A DNA stretch of 64,000 nt from Armatimonadetes bacterium UBA1398 (GCA_002305165.1 DBQI01000065.1:157211-221210), one strand, 5' to 3'; shown: positions 16,562-26,355, numbered from the stretch's first letter. The notes: generated from the letters alone by a model not told the origin. Numbers and translations are program-made.

Positions 16562-16885
16562 CTATTCGCGCAGGCGGTTATAGAGCGCAGCGATCTCATC
16601 TCGGGTGCAGAAGCCACTGAGGCGGCGCAGCTCCCGCCCTCCGGCCATGAACAGCAAGGTGGGCACCGCCACGATGCTGAGATCTCGGGCGTCAGTGATG
16701 TCGGCTGACACATCGACCTCGATGAAGCCAATCGGGTCATCCGCCGCCTCGGCGAAGCGCCTCGCCTCCGCGGACTGCAAACGGCAAGGGGGGCACCAGG
16801 GCGCCGTGAAGTGAATCAAGGACACTCCTGTGGCCCCCGCGAGCCGCGTCCTCAGGGATGGCGGCCGGATGCGATCTCCGGTCAC
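16562..16885 (-). CDS. Thioredoxin-fold protein with WCPPC motif
   Basis: A 107-residue thioredoxin-like protein. The active site is Trp30-Cys31-Pro-Pro-Cys34 (APWCPPCRL), and the cis-proline loop is IVAVPTLLF with Pro75. Both cysteines and the cis-Pro are intact. The WCPPC sequence is rarer than WCGPC and is often seen in reductases or in proteins working with membrane thiol systems. It lacks a signal peptide, so it should be cytoplasmic. It lies between a classical thioredoxin and the DsbD-like gene, which suggests a three-gene thiol-redox operon. Confidence 0.87.
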   Translation of the reverse strand: MTGDRIRPPSLRTRLAGATGVSLIHFTAPWCPPCRLQSAEARRFAEAADDPIGFIEVDVSADITDARDLSIVAVPTLLFMAGGRELRRLSGFCTRDEIAALYNRLRE

Positions 16886-16894
16886 TGGTCGGCC

Positions 16895-17218
16895 CTAGCC
16901 GGCTCGGTCGATGAGATCGAGGATCCTGGCCTTGGGCATGAAGCCGGCCTCGCGCGCCTTCTCTTCGCCGTTCTTGAAGACGATCAGGGTCGGCACCGCC
17001 ATGATGCCGTACTTCTGGGCGGTGTTGGGGCTCTCGTTGACGTCGACGCCGTAGACATCCGTCTCGCCCTCGAGCTCCTCGGCCAGGGCGGCGATGATGG
17101 GGGCGAGCTGCTTGCAGGGCCCACACCAGGTGGCGCTGAAGTCGACGAGGACCGTCTTGTCGGACTTTAGGACCTTCTCCTCGAAGTCGCTATCGGTAAC
17201 CGCGGGAACGTTCGCCAT
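16895..17218 (-). CDS. trxA: Thioredoxin
   Basis: A 107-residue canonical thioredoxin. The ATG at 17218 is preferred over the GTG at 17230 because TGAGGTGAGAG precedes it. The active site is Trp31-Cys32-Gly-Pro-Cys35, with the cis-proline in MAVPTLIVF (Pro76). It reduces protein disulfides in the cytoplasm and is the natural electron donor to the DsbD-like transporter two genes downstream. The spacing to the next gene is 9 bp, consistent with co-transcription. Confidence 0.95.
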   Translation of the reverse strand: MANVPAVTDSDFEEKVLKSDKTVLVDFSATWCGPCKQLAPIIAALAEELEGETDVYGVDVNESPNTAQKYGIMAVPTLIVFKNGEEKAREAGFMPKARILDLIDRAG

Positions 17219-17372
17219 ATCGTCTCTCACCTCATGGTCTCATGTTATCCAGTGGCCGCGCACGCGTGACGCGGCCCCTCGGCTGTCTCCGATTGGCAAG
17301 GCCGTACACGGAGGACAGTATAACGGCACATCTGGGCGACGGGGAACGGCCGCCCGACGGCGGCCCCCTCCC

Positions 17373-18719
17373 CTACCGTCCCATTGCGTACATCAGCTCG
17401 GCCATCGCGACCCGCAGGTCATTCTGGGCGATGACCCAGTCGTTTCTCGCCTTCGTGCGGTCCGCTTCTGCGGTGAGAAGATCGGTGAGGGGCGTGATGT
17501 CGTTGGCATAACCGACAGCCGCCAGTTCGACCGCCTCCTCGGCACTCCGCACCGCCGCCTCCATGGTGCGCACCCGCTCCTCAGCCGCCTGCATCTCGAG
17601 GAAGGCCTGGGTGGTCTGGAGGGTGATGCCGTCGCGGAGGGCCTGGGCTTCGGCCTCAATGCGCTCGATGCGCGCCCTCGCTTGATCCTCGCCCGACTTG
17701 GCTTCATCGCCATCGAAGATGTCCCAGGTTAGGCCCAGTCCCAGGGACCAGTTCCCGGTGTTCGGCATCCGGGTGTCGCGGGCGAAGTCCCACTGGGCGA
17801 AGAAGCCGAGTTGGGGATCGTTGCCGGCGTCGGCAATCTCCCGAGCGGCCTCGGCCGCGCGCCGGTAGGCCTGCACGGTGGAGACCTCGGGCCGGAACTC
17901 GAGGGCCTCCCGGATGGCCGCCTCCAGGTCGGGGGGCAGGTCGGGACTGGCGTACTCGCCGCTGACCTCGAACTGAACCTCGCGCGGCAGGCCCATGACA
18001 GCCCTCAGACCAGCCATGGCGATGGCGATTCCGTTCGCGGCTCGGGTGCGCATCTCCTCAGCGCCCGCGAGAGCCACCTCGGTGCGGAGGGGATCGAGCT
18101 TGGAGACGAGGCCGACGCCGTGCATCCGGCTCACGGCGTCATGCTGAGCCTCGAGGGCGCGCACCTGGGTCTCGGCAACCTCAGCCATGGCGCGGGCCTG
18201 GAGGACCCCGAAGTAGGCGCGGACGGCATCACGGGCTACGGCTTGGCGCTCGCGAGCGGCGAGGGAGACGGCGGCATCGAGCATGGCCTCGGCCTGGTCC
18301 TTGTAGGCGCCCGTCTTGCCCGAGGTGTAGATGGGGATCTGCAGCTTCAGCCCGACATCCCAGTTGAGCCGGGAGCCGTAGAGGAAGGTGCCGAAGCCCT
18401 CGACATCCAGGCTGGGCTGCTTCTCGAGCAGGATGCTCGCGGCGTTCAGGGAGAGCCTTGGATCGTCAGCGCCCTTCGCGCCCGTGAGGGCCGCTTGGGC
18501 CTCCCTGATCTGGGCGTTCGCGGCGACCAGCCGGGGGTTGAAGGCCAGGGCGACCGTCACGCAGTCGCGTAGGGCGAGGGGCCCCTCGGGCAGAGCGACC
18601 TCGTCTGCGGAGACGGCGAGTCGGGGCTCGAGGACGGCGTCCGCGTCAACGGGGGGCTCCTGGGCGAGGGCCCACGCGGAGCCCAAGGCAGCGACTAGGA
18701 GGATGAGTGCCGATTTCAC
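17373..18719 (-). CDS. TolC-family outer-membrane efflux protein
   Basis: A 448-residue outer-membrane factor. The GTG at 18719 overlaps the stop of the RND pump gene as GTGA, so it is translationally coupled. A signal peptide ends near residue 19 (AWA/LAQ). Two repeats follow, each with long alpha-helical stretches. The first contains LALRDCVTVALAFNPRLVAANAQIREAQA and the second LEAAIREALEFRPEVSTVQAY, the paired OEP repeats of TolC proteins (quoted in part across residues 46-75 and 260-280). It forms the exit duct of the efflux complex encoded by this operon. Confidence 0.9.
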   Translation of the reverse strand: MKSALILLVAALGSAWALAQEPPVDADAVLEPRLAVSADEVALPEGPLALRDCVTVALAFNPRLVAANAQIREAQAALTGAKGADDPRLSLNAASILLEKQPSLDVEGFGTFLYGSRLNWDVGLKLQIPIYTSGKTGAYKDQAEAMLDAAVSLAARERQAVARDAVRAYFGVLQARAMAEVAETQVRALEAQHDAVSRMHGVGLVSKLDPLRTEVALAGAEEMRTRAANGIAIAMAGLRAVMGLPREVQFEVSGEYASPDLPPDLEAAIREALEFRPEVSTVQAYRRAAEAAREIADAGNDPQLGFFAQWDFARDTRMPNTGNWSLGLGLTWDIFDGDEAKSGEDQARARIERIEAEAQALRDGITLQTTQAFLEMQAAEERVRTMEAAVRSAEEAVELAAVGYANDITPLTDLLTAEADRTKARNDWVIAQNDLRVAMAELMYAMGR

Positions 18720-21700
18720 GGGGTTACCTCCTCACTCGGTGCCACGGCAGGGGGAACCGCGGGAGGCTCGCCCGATACAGGCCGCGCGCGCCGGCGGTGG
18801 TCGACGAAGTAGAGGATGGGCACGGTGACCCGGGAGAGCAGGAGCGACGCTACCTCGCCGGCCATCAGGGAGATAGCAAGGCCCTGGAAGATGGGGTCGA
18901 AGAGGATGACGCTGGAACCCACGACCACGGCCGCGGCGGTCAGGAGCATGGGCCGGAAGCGAATGGCCCCGGCATCGATGACCGCTTCATCGAGGGGGTA
19001 CCCGTGCTGTAGCCGGTGCTCGATAAAGTCGACGAGGATGATGGAGTTTCGCACCACGATCCCCGCTCCCGCGATGAACCCTATCATGGAGGTGGCGGTG
19101 AAGAAGGCGCCCATGGCCCAGTGGCCGGGGATGATGCCAACCAGGGAGAAGGGGATGGCGGAGAGGATGACCAGGGGTGTCACGAAGTCCTGGAACCACC
19201 CGACGACCAGGACATAGATGAGGATGAGGACGACGGCGAAGGCGATGCCGAGGTCACGGAAGACCTCATAGGTGATGTGCCACTCGCCGTCCCACTTCAT
19301 CGCGTAACGATCCGTGAGGTGGGGCTGGTGGGTGGTGAACCGCTCCATGGTGTACCCCTCGGGGAGGGTCATCTTCTCGAGGACGCGGTTCATCTGGAGG
19401 ATGGCGTAGACGGGAGACTCCGCCGTGCCCGCCAGATCGCCCATGACGTAGACCACGGGCTGGAGGTTCTTGTGGTAGACGTTGCTCTCGGCCGTCGTCT
19501 CCCGCACATCGGCAACCTCGCCGATGGGAACGAGGGCGCCTGAGGCGGACATGACCCGTACGGCCTCCAGCTGAGCGACGTTGGCTCGCTGGCCGCGCGG
19601 CACCTCGAGCCGGATGATCACATCCTCCTTCTCGTCTGGGATATGAGCCAGCCCGACATCGGCTCCGGCGCTCACGATGCGGAGGGTCTGGGCGATCTGC
19701 TCGCTCGTGATGCCCAGAAGGGCCGCCTGGTCCTTCCGGACCGCGAACTCGACCTTGGGCTGAGGAGCCTCGACCTCCCAGTCGATATCGACCACGCCAT
19801 CGGTGGATCTGAAGACCTCCATGACCTCGGCGGCGATCTCCCGTTGGCGCTTGTAGTTGGGCCCGTAGATCTCCGCCACGAGGGTCTGGAGCACGGGCGG
19901 CCCCGGCGGCACCTCGGCCACCTTCACATTGGCGCCGTGTCGCTGGGCGATCTCGACGACCCCCGGCCGGACGCGCTTGGCGATGTCATGGCTCTGGGCT
20001 TTGCGGTGATGGCGATCGATGAGGTTGACCTGGATGTCGGCTTGGTGGGGCGACGAGCGGAGGAAATAATGGCGCACGAGGCCGTTGAAGTTATGGGGTC
20101 CCGAGGCGCCGACGTAGACCTGGAGGTCGGAGACCTCGGGGACGGTACGCAGGTACTCGGCGATCTCCCGAGTGCAGAGGGAGGTCTCCTCGAGGGTCGT
20201 CCCTTCGTCCATATCCACGATGACCTGGAACTCGCTCTTGTTATCGAAGGGGAGCATCTTCACGCGGACGACCTTCAGAGCGACGAGGGAGCATGCCGCC
20301 AACAGCAGGACCACGACCCCGAGGAGGAAGCCGGTCTGGGCGACCTTGTTGTGGATGAGGGACCCCATGACGCGCCGGTAGAGACGGGTGGACCACCCCT
20401 CCTTGCCATGGTCGTGACCGCTGCCCTCACGCTTGAGGAGCCGGAGGGAGGCCCACGGGGAGATGACGAAGGCGATGATGAGGGAGAAGAGCATGGCGGC
20501 GGCAGCGCCGACGGGGATGGGCTCCATGTATGGGCCCATCAGGCCGCGCACGAAGGCCATGGGGAGGATAGCGGCGACGACGGTGAAGGTCGCGAGGATG
20601 GTGGGGTTGCCGACCTCATCGACCGCCTCAACCACGACGGTGTCGATCGGCCGCCCCCGGCTCTCGGGCAGCCGGTAGTGGCGGACGATGTTCTCGACCA
20701 CCACGATGGCGTCATCGACCAGGATCCCGATGGAGAAGATGAGGGCGAACAGGGTGACCCGGTTTAGGGTGTACCCGAGAACGTAGAAGACGAGGATGGT
20801 GAGGGCCAGGGTGACGGGCACGGCGACGAGCACGACGCCCGCCTCGCGGAAGCCAAGGGCGAGGGCGATGAGCAGGGTCACTGAGAGAGTCGCGATCGCT
20901 AGGTGCTCGAGCAGTTCGTCGGATTTCTCCTTGGCCGTCGCACCGTAGTTCCGGGTCGTGAGGACCTGGATGTCGCGGGGGAAGAACTCCCCGCGCATCG
21001 CTTCGACCCGCTCCAGGAGGCTCTCGACCACGGTGGAGGCGTTGGCGCCCTTCTGCTTAGCCACCGATAGGGTGACGGCGTGGGCGGCTCCGGGAGGAGC
21101 GATGACGTCCGGGTGCGCCTCATGCCAAGCCGCGCCCGGGGCCACCATCACGTAGCGGGAGGGATCCTCGGGTCCGTCGATGACCTGGGCTACGTCTCGC
21201 ACTCGGACGGGCCGGCCGTCGTGGACGCCGATGACCACGGCGCCGACCTCGTCGGCTGAGGTGAGAAACTCGCCCGTCTCGACGAGGATCTCCTCGTTGT
21301 CACGGGTGAAGCTGCCGGAGGGGATCCGCGTGTTCTCAGTCCGCAGGACCCCTGCGACCGTGGCGGGGCTGACATTATGGCCGGCCAGACGGTCGGGATC
21401 GAGAACGACTCTGACCTGCCGCTGGTAGCCGCCGATGAGGTTGGTCTGGGAGACCTCGGGGTGCTGCTTCAGGTGGGACTCGACGACGGCCGCGACGCGG
21501 CGCAGCTCGTAGCCATCGTACCCCTCGCCATAGAAGGTGATGGCGAGGACGGGCACATCATCGATGGACCGGAGCTTGATGAGGGGCTGGCTCGCCCCCT
21601 CAGGGATGAGGTCGAAGTTGGAGTACATCTTGTTGTAGGTTCGAACGATGGCCTCTTCCTCAGGGGTATTCACGAGGAACCGAACGATGGCCATGGCGCC

Positions 21701-22000
21701 GCCGGGCATGGAGGTCGAGTATATGTACTCGACGTCGGGTATCTCCCACAGGAGCTTCTCCATGGGGGTCGCGACCCGCTGCTCGACCTCCTCGGCGCTG
21801 GCCCCTGGCATCTGGACGAAGATGTCGATCATCGGAACGATGATCTGAGGCTCCTCCTCACGCGGCGTGAGGAGCGCGCCGAAGGCGCCTAGGGCGATCG
21901 TCGTGATGACGATGATCGGCGTCAGCCGTGAGTTGATGAAGGCCCGGGCCACCCGGCCGGCGATCCCTGTCCGAGTGACCTGATCCCCGACAGCGTTCAC
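18716..22000 (-). CDS. RND efflux transporter permease (AcrB/MdtB-like)
   Basis: A 1094-residue resistance-nodulation-division pump. The GTG at 22000 overlaps the adaptor stop as GTGA. The first membrane helix (TPIIVITTIALGAFGALL) is followed by the usual LTPREEEPQI porter-domain entry and MPGASAEEVEQRVATPMEK, a signature of the family. A central membrane block contains SIGILVDDAIVVVENI with the paired acidic residues of the proton relay. The second half repeats the plan and ends with SMIGFIAGAGIVVRNSIILV. It uses proton motive force to export drugs or other compounds across both membranes. The substrate cannot be told. The wording is closer to the hydrophobe-exporting than to the CusA metal group. 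Confidence 0.95.
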   Translation of the reverse strand: MNAVGDQVTRTGIAGRVARAFINSRLTPIIVITTIALGAFGALLTPREEEPQIIVPMIDIFVQMPGASAEEVEQRVATPMEKLLWEIPDVEYIYSTSMPGGAMAIVRFLVNTPEEEAIVRTYNKMYSNFDLIPEGASQPLIKLRSIDDVPVLAITFYGEGYDGYELRRVAAVVESHLKQHPEVSQTNLIGGYQRQVRVVLDPDRLAGHNVSPATVAGVLRTENTRIPSGSFTRDNEEILVETGEFLTSADEVGAVVIGVHDGRPVRVRDVAQVIDGPEDPSRYVMVAPGAAWHEAHPDVIAPPGAAHAVTLSVAKQKGANASTVVESLLERVEAMRGEFFPRDIQVLTTRNYGATAKEKSDELLEHLAIATLSVTLLIALALGFREAGVVLVAVPVTLALTILVFYVLGYTLNRVTLFALIFSIGILVDDAIVVVENIVRHYRLPESRGRPIDTVVVEAVDEVGNPTILATFTVVAAILPMAFVRGLMGPYMEPIPVGAAAAMLFSLIIAFVISPWASLRLLKREGSGHDHGKEGWSTRLYRRVMGSLIHNKVAQTGFLLGVVVLLLAACSLVALKVVRVKMLPFDNKSEFQVIVDMDEGTTLEETSLCTREIAEYLRTVPEVSDLQVYVGASGPHNFNGLVRHYFLRSSPHQADIQVNLIDRHHRKAQSHDIAKRVRPGVVEIAQRHGANVKVAEVPPGPPVLQTLVAEIYGPNYKRQREIAAEVMEVFRSTDGVVDIDWEVEAPQPKVEFAVRKDQAALLGITSEQIAQTLRIVSAGADVGLAHIPDEKEDVIIRLEVPRGQRANVAQLEAVRVMSASGALVPIGEVADVRETTAESNVYHKNLQPVVYVMGDLAGTAESPVYAILQMNRVLEKMTLPEGYTMERFTTHQPHLTDRYAMKWDGEWHITYEVFRDLGIAFAVVLILIYVLVVGWFQDFVTPLVILSAIPFSLVGIIPGHWAMGAFFTATSMIGFIAGAGIVVRNSIILVDFIEHRLQHGYPLDEAVIDAGAIRFRPMLLTAAAVVVGSSVILFDPIFQGLAISLMAGEVASLLLSRVTVPILYFVDHRRRARPVSGEPPAVPPAVAPSEEVTP

Positions 22001-24006
22001 TCGGCCACCTCCGCGCTGGCCCCGCCCACCCCTGAGGGGGTAACGGGGTCGCCGTCCTTCAGCGTCGCCGGCGCATCGACGATGACCTGGTCATCGGCAT
22101 GTATGCCCGAGAGGACCTCCACTCGACCGGCCTCCTCACGGCCGAAGCGGGCGAAGCGCAGCATGGCGCGCCCATCGGCGACCACCCAAGCGCCTGTGAG
22201 GGATTCCTTGCTCCACACGGCCTCGGCGGGGATGGTGACCGCCTGCCCCTTGCTCAGGGGTATGTGGAGCCGGCCGAACATGCCGGAGCGGACCCCCTCG
22301 TGAGGCAGGAGATCCACCTTCACGAGAGCGGTTCCGGTAGTTGGATCGGCGGCGGGAGTGATGCTGCTGACCTCGCCGGTGAGGTCCTCATCCGGGAGAG
22401 AGTCGAGGGTGACGGGCAGGGCCTGACCGAGGTGGAGGTTGGCGAGCTGCCGCTCGGGCACCTGGCAGTGGAGCCTGAAGACAGCGTCGGGCTCGATGGT
22501 AATAAGGATCATGCCCGGTGACGCCATGTCACCCGGGTCCACGCTCCGACCGATGACAACGCCATCGAAGGGGGCGCGGATGATGTGGTCGTCGACCATC
22601 ACCTGGGCGGCGCGCGCGGCGGCGGCGGCGTAGGCGACCTGAGCCTGGGCCGCTTCGACGGCCTGCACGGCGATATCCGCCTCGGCCATGCCCGCTACAG
22701 CCAACTCGTAGGCGCCGCGAACCTGTTCCAGCTCCTCGGGACGAGCGCCCGAGTAGGCCATCTCTCGCTGCTGGCGGGCGATCTCGACCTGGGCTTCTGC
22801 CTGACGGAGGGCCTCCTCCGCCTGGCGGATCTCCTGGGTGCGCGGTCCCTCCTCCACTAAGGAGGCCTGCTGCTCGGCCTGAGCCAGCCCCGCCTCCGCC
22901 GCGGCAACCCGCTGACGGGCGACCTCGATCTCCTGCTGTCGAGGTCCCTCCTCGACGAGGGACGCCTGCTGCCTGGCCTGAAGGGCTGCCGCCTCAGCCT
23001 GCCTCACCGCTTCGCGCGCCTGGGCCACGGCCTCGCCATCGGGCCCGTCGGAGAAGAGGGAGGCCTCCTGCCGGGCCACGGTCAGCTGGTTGAGGGCGGT
23101 CTGATGGGCGAGCTTGGCCTCGTCGAACCGCTGCTCGCTGATAACCTCGGCCTCATACAACGCGCGCATCCGTTGGAAGGTGGCGTCGGCGGTCTCGAAG
23201 GCCGCCTCGGCGGTGGCCAACTGGGCCTGCATCTGGGCCGCGCGCTGGTCTTGGACCTCGCCGAGCCGCGCCTGGGCGGCCCGAAGCCCGGCCTCGGACT
23301 GCTCGACGCTCTGCCTGGCCTGCTCGCGCTCCTGGGGTCGAGCCCCCTCGATCAGCGCCGCGAGGCCCTCGCGCGCCTGGGCTACCTGCGCCCGGGCCGC
23401 GTCGACGGCCTGCGCGGCCTGGGCACGCTCCTGCACCCGGGCCCCCTCGCGGAGCATGTCCAGCATCTCGGCGGCCCTGGTGCGGTCGGCCTCGGCCTGT
23501 CGGAGTCCCTCGTCCGCCTGGATCTTCTCCTCGACCCGTGCGCCGGATTCGGCCATGCGGAGGTCCTGCTGGGCCTTCGTTAGGCCGGTCTCGGAGGCAG
23601 TCGCTTGAATGTCGCTCTGGAGGCGGGCCTGTTCGAGGGCAGCCTGGGCGGTCATTACGCCCGCGTGGGCGCGGCTCGCCTCGGCGGAGGCGCGGTTCGC
23701 GTCGAGGACGACGAGGACGTCGCCGGCGGCCACACGGGAGCCCTCGGACACCCGCACTTCGCGGACTCGAGCCATGACGTTGGCCGCGAGTTCGGCGCGC
23801 ATGATCGGCTGCACCCGGCCAGAGACGGTCGTGTAGTCAGCCAGGCCCTGGGAGGCCGCCATGACCGTAGAGACGGCAACCGGAGCCCGCTGCGCATTGT
23901 GGGCCACGCGATCCTCGCCCTTGCCGCAGCCGGATATCATGAACCACGCCGCGAGTGCCACCGAGGCACCCGCAACCCCTATAGTACGCAGTCGATCGCG
24001 TCGCAT
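21997..24006 (-). CDS. RND efflux periplasmic adaptor lipoprotein with long repeated coiled-coil hairpin
   Basis: A 669-residue membrane-fusion protein, much longer than the usual 350-450. The ATG at 24006 starts a lipoprotein signal with lipobox ISGC (residue about 21). Residues about 45-95 and 520-669 form the biotinyl-lipoyl, beta-barrel and membrane-proximal domains (GRVQPIMRAELAANV, later ADPTTGTALVKVDLLP). Between them lies a very long helical hairpin built of 33-residue repeats. Three are on the way out (GARVEEK, GARVQER, GARPQER) and four on the way back (DGPDGEA, EGPRQQE, EGPRTQE, SGARPEE). It links the RND pump to the TolC-like protein, and the longer hairpin implies a wide periplasmic span. 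Confidence 0.9.
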   Translation of the reverse strand: MRRDRLRTIGVAGASVALAAWFMISGCGKGEDRVAHNAQRAPVAVSTVMAASQGLADYTTVSGRVQPIMRAELAANVMARVREVRVSEGSRVAAGDVLVVLDANRASAEASRAHAGVMTAQAALEQARLQSDIQATASETGLTKAQQDLRMAESGARVEEKIQADEGLRQAEADRTRAAEMLDMLREGARVQERAQAAQAVDAARAQVAQAREGLAALIEGARPQEREQARQSVEQSEAGLRAAQARLGEVQDQRAAQMQAQLATAEAAFETADATFQRMRALYEAEVISEQRFDEAKLAHQTALNQLTVARQEASLFSDGPDGEAVAQAREAVRQAEAAALQARQQASLVEEGPRQQEIEVARQRVAAAEAGLAQAEQQASLVEEGPRTQEIRQAEEALRQAEAQVEIARQQREMAYSGARPEELEQVRGAYELAVAGMAEADIAVQAVEAAQAQVAYAAAAARAAQVMVDDHIIRAPFDGVVIGRSVDPGDMASPGMILITIEPDAVFRLHCQVPERQLANLHLGQALPVTLDSLPDEDLTGEVSSITPAADPTTGTALVKVDLLPHEGVRSGMFGRLHIPLSKGQAVTIPAEAVWSKESLTGAWVVADGRAMLRFARFGREEAGRVEVLSGIHADDQVIVDAPATLKDGDPVTPSGVGGASAEVAE

Positions 24007-24190
24007 GGCGCCGTTCCTCCAGACTGTTCCAGTAAGGGATGAGCATCCTCTACGCCAGCGCCACGACTCCGGCGCTGGCACGACACACCTGACACCTGAC
24101 CGTGCCGCCATGTCGTGTAGGTGTCGGCAGTTCCCTCTCCGCGTGGGCATCCCTGCGCCGACGCTGAGCAAGCTGCGACCCTGACGCGCC

Positions 24191-24240
24191 TAACATTACT
24201 ATATGAGTATATAAGTGTCAACTACCAATATGATGAAGGT
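24191..24240. promoter_or_regulatory. AT-rich partial dyad in divergent promoter region
   Basis: The 24007-24285 gap between the efflux operon and the GNAT gene has no gene. It contains an AT-rich island that stands out from the GC-rich background, with the imperfect dyad ACTATAT-GAG-TATATAAGT at 24198-24216. Such a site could hold the promoter and operator of the efflux operon, but no regulator gene lies nearby. Confidence 0.4.
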
Positions 24241-24285
24241 GTCGCCGAGGGCGCGCGGCGCCAACTGGTGTGGTACTCTCTCAGC

Positions 24286-24807
24286 ATGCCGAGTCGCAGT
24301 GGGACAGGATGCCGCGTTCGAGTGGCGACCGCGCGGGATGCCGCACCGCTAACGGAGTTGGCGTGGGACCTTCTCAACTACCACGCCGGGCTGACGCCCG
24401 AGGGGACAGTTCCGCTGCAGACTTACGGGGAGTTCGAGGCCGTGTGGGCGCCGTACCTGCACGACTTCCTACTCGAACCGGACTCGGAGGCGATGGTGGC
24501 CGAACTCAATGGTCGGCTCGTGGGGTACAGCCTGCTCGCCCTGAGGGATCGGCCGCCCATCTTCGTGGGCCCGCCGGACGTGATCATCGCCGAGCTGCTG
24601 GTGGCGCCGGAGCACCGGCGAGCGGGCATAGGCGCCGCGCTCATGAACGCCGCCTACGAGTGGGGCCGGAAGCGGGGCGCGGGCTACGCTCGGCTCCACG
24701 TCTATGAAGCGAACGCGGACGCCATGGGCTTCTACGAGCACGAAGGGTTCATCCCTCACGAGCGCGTCTTGCTCAAGCGGATCGACGGCGGCGATGGCAA
24801 TGGGTGA
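24286..24807 (+). CDS. GNAT-family N-acetyltransferase
   Basis: A 173-residue acetyltransferase. The ATG at 24286 is chosen because the GNAT fold begins soon after it (RVRVATARDAAPLTEL); the longer frame back to 24121 crosses the divergent promoter region. The acetyl-CoA loop is VAPEHRRAGIGAALM (RxxGxG/A), followed by the family's HVYEANADAMGFYEHEGF block. It transfers an acetyl group from acetyl-CoA to an amine; the acceptor is unknown. Its end overlaps the start of rlmN by 14 bp or 8 bp, depending on the rlmN start. Confidence 0.85.
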   Translation: MPSRSGTGCRVRVATARDAAPLTELAWDLLNYHAGLTPEGTVPLQTYGEFEAVWAPYLHDFLLEPDSEAMVAELNGRLVGYSLLALRDRPPIFVGPPDVIIAELLVAPEHRRAGIGAALMNAAYEWGRKRGAGYARLHVYEANADAMGFYEHEGFIPHERVLLKRIDGGDGNG

Positions 24808-25834
24808 CGGCCTGGAGCTTCTGCGACTGGTGCGCGAGGGTCGGCCGGCGATGGCCGAGCGCCTTGGGCAGCCGGCCTACAGGGGGAGCCAGATCGCGCA
24901 GTGGGTTTTCGAGAAGGGGATCAGCGACCCGGAGGCGATGAGCAACCTGCCGAAGTCGCTGCGGGCGGCGCTCGCCGAGCGTTTCCGCCCCTTGGGGCCT
25001 CGGATCCTCGAGCGCGTCGGCGATGTGGCCGCGGAGAAGCTGCTCGTGCAGGTCGCCGATGGGGACGCGGTGGAGTGCGTCGCCATGGAGCGCCCGTGGG
25101 GTCTCTCGGTCTGCGTCTCCAGCCAGCTGGGCTGCCCGGTGGGCTGCCGGTTCTGCGCGTCCGGGCGTCATGGGTTGAAGCGCAACCTGGCAGGCGAGGA
25201 GATCGCGGGGCAGGTGCTGGCGGCGGCACTGGAGCGGCGGGTCCCGCAGCACGTTGTGTTCATGGGAATGGGCGAGCCGCTCCTGAACCTGGAGGGTGTG
25301 CTCGACGCGCTGTGCCTTCTCTGCGATGGCAAGGCCTACAGCATCCCCGAGCGGAGCATCACCCTCTCGACGGTCGGCTGGGTGAAGGGCATCGAGCGTC
25401 TGGCCGCCTCGGGGCGTCGGGTGAGGCTGGCCGTGTCTGTCCACGCGGCGGACCCCGCGCTTCGGGCGACGCTCATACCGCGCCAGCCGGACCCGTTGCC
25501 GGCGGTGGTCGCGGCGGCAAAGCGGTACGAGGAAGCGAGCGGCCGGCGTGTCACCTATGAGTATACGCTGCTCGCCGGGGTGAACGACGGCACTGGGCAC
25601 GGGACTCAACTGGCAGAGCTGATCGGGCGAGGCGCCCACGTGAACCTGATCGGCGTGAACCCCGTGGAGGGGGGAGCCTACGCGGCGCCGCATGCTCAGG
25701 GCACGGCCCGGTTCGGGGAGGTCCTCGAGGGTCGCGGCGTGAACGTGACAGTGCGGCGCAGCGCGGGAGGAGACGCCGACGCCGCCTGCGGCCAGCTCCG
25801 CGCCCGATGGGTGCAGCGGAACAACATGGGGTGA
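24794..25834 (+). CDS. rlmN: 23S rRNA/tRNA adenine-C2 methyltransferase RlmN
   Basis: A 346-residue radical SAM methyltransferase that methylates C2 of A2503 in 23S rRNA and A37 in some tRNAs. The iron-sulfur motif is C114xxxC118xxC121 (LGCPVGCRFCASG). A substrate-activating Cys is likely the one in the ADAACGQLR tail near residue 335. FMGMGEPLLN and the AVSVHAAD block are family signatures. ATGs at 24794 and 24800 are both possible; either overlaps the GNAT gene. The stop overlaps the next gene's GTG as GTGA. Confidence 0.95.
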   Translation: MAMGDGLELLRLVREGRPAMAERLGQPAYRGSQIAQWVFEKGISDPEAMSNLPKSLRAALAERFRPLGPRILERVGDVAAEKLLVQVADGDAVECVAMERPWGLSVCVSSQLGCPVGCRFCASGRHGLKRNLAGEEIAGQVLAAALERRVPQHVVFMGMGEPLLNLEGVLDALCLLCDGKAYSIPERSITLSTVGWVKGIERLAASGRRVRLAVSVHAADPALRATLIPRQPDPLPAVVAAAKRYEEASGRRVTYEYTLLAGVNDGTGHGTQLAELIGRGAHVNLIGVNPVEGGAYAAPHAQGTARFGEVLEGRGVNVTVRRSAGGDADAACGQLRARWVQRNNMG

Positions 25835-26355
25835 AGCTCCACGTGTGCAAGCGACACATCAACGAGTTCCTGCAGGCTCTGCAGCACCTGATGATGCGTT
25901 ACCAGCAGGACGAACGCGGCACCGATCCAGGCAGAGATAGGTGCGTCGCCTTCGGGAACGTGCGGTACCAGTCGTGGGAGGATGGGGGGCAGGTCAACAT
26001 CGGGATCATCTATGAGACGCCCGGTGGATCGACGAACCAGATCAACATCGAGTTCGTCCCCGAATTGGGCCGTTTCTCGTTGCCCCACGCCCATGAGCCG
26101 GGCGACTTCAGCAGCGCTGACGTGCAAGAAGTGCTCGCCATGGTCCATGCTCACATCGATCAGATCCCGGAGAAGCGCATGGAGCGGCTGAAGGAGTACA
26201 TCAACTCCTGGCACACGGAAGCCGTGTCGCGTCCGGACATCTTCGAGCGGCTGAACCAGCTCATGTTCGCGGATCTGCGGGGTGGGCGGATCACCCATGA
26301 CGAGCTCTATGAGGCCTGCCGTTATGCCGTGGCCTCGGAGAAGGAACCTGCCTGA
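25831..26355 (+). CDS. Uncharacterised protein coupled to rlmN
   Basis: A 174-residue soluble protein of no recognised family. The GTG at 25831 overlaps the rlmN stop (GTGA), and the protein then reads KLHVCKRHINEFLQALQHL. Predicted structure alternates: an N-terminal helix, a beta-rich centre (VRYQSWEDGGQVNIGIIYE, then NQINIEFVPELGRFSLPH) and a helical C-terminus (RMERLKEYINSWHTEAVS). There is no signal peptide or membrane segment. Position and coupling suggest expression with rlmN, but no functional link is evident. Confidence 0.7.
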   Translation: MKLHVCKRHINEFLQALQHLMMRYQQDERGTDPGRDRCVAFGNVRYQSWEDGGQVNIGIIYETPGGSTNQINIEFVPELGRFSLPHAHEPGDFSSADVQEVLAMVHAHIDQIPEKRMERLKEYINSWHTEAVSRPDIFERLNQLMFADLRGGRITHDELYEACRYAVASEKEPA

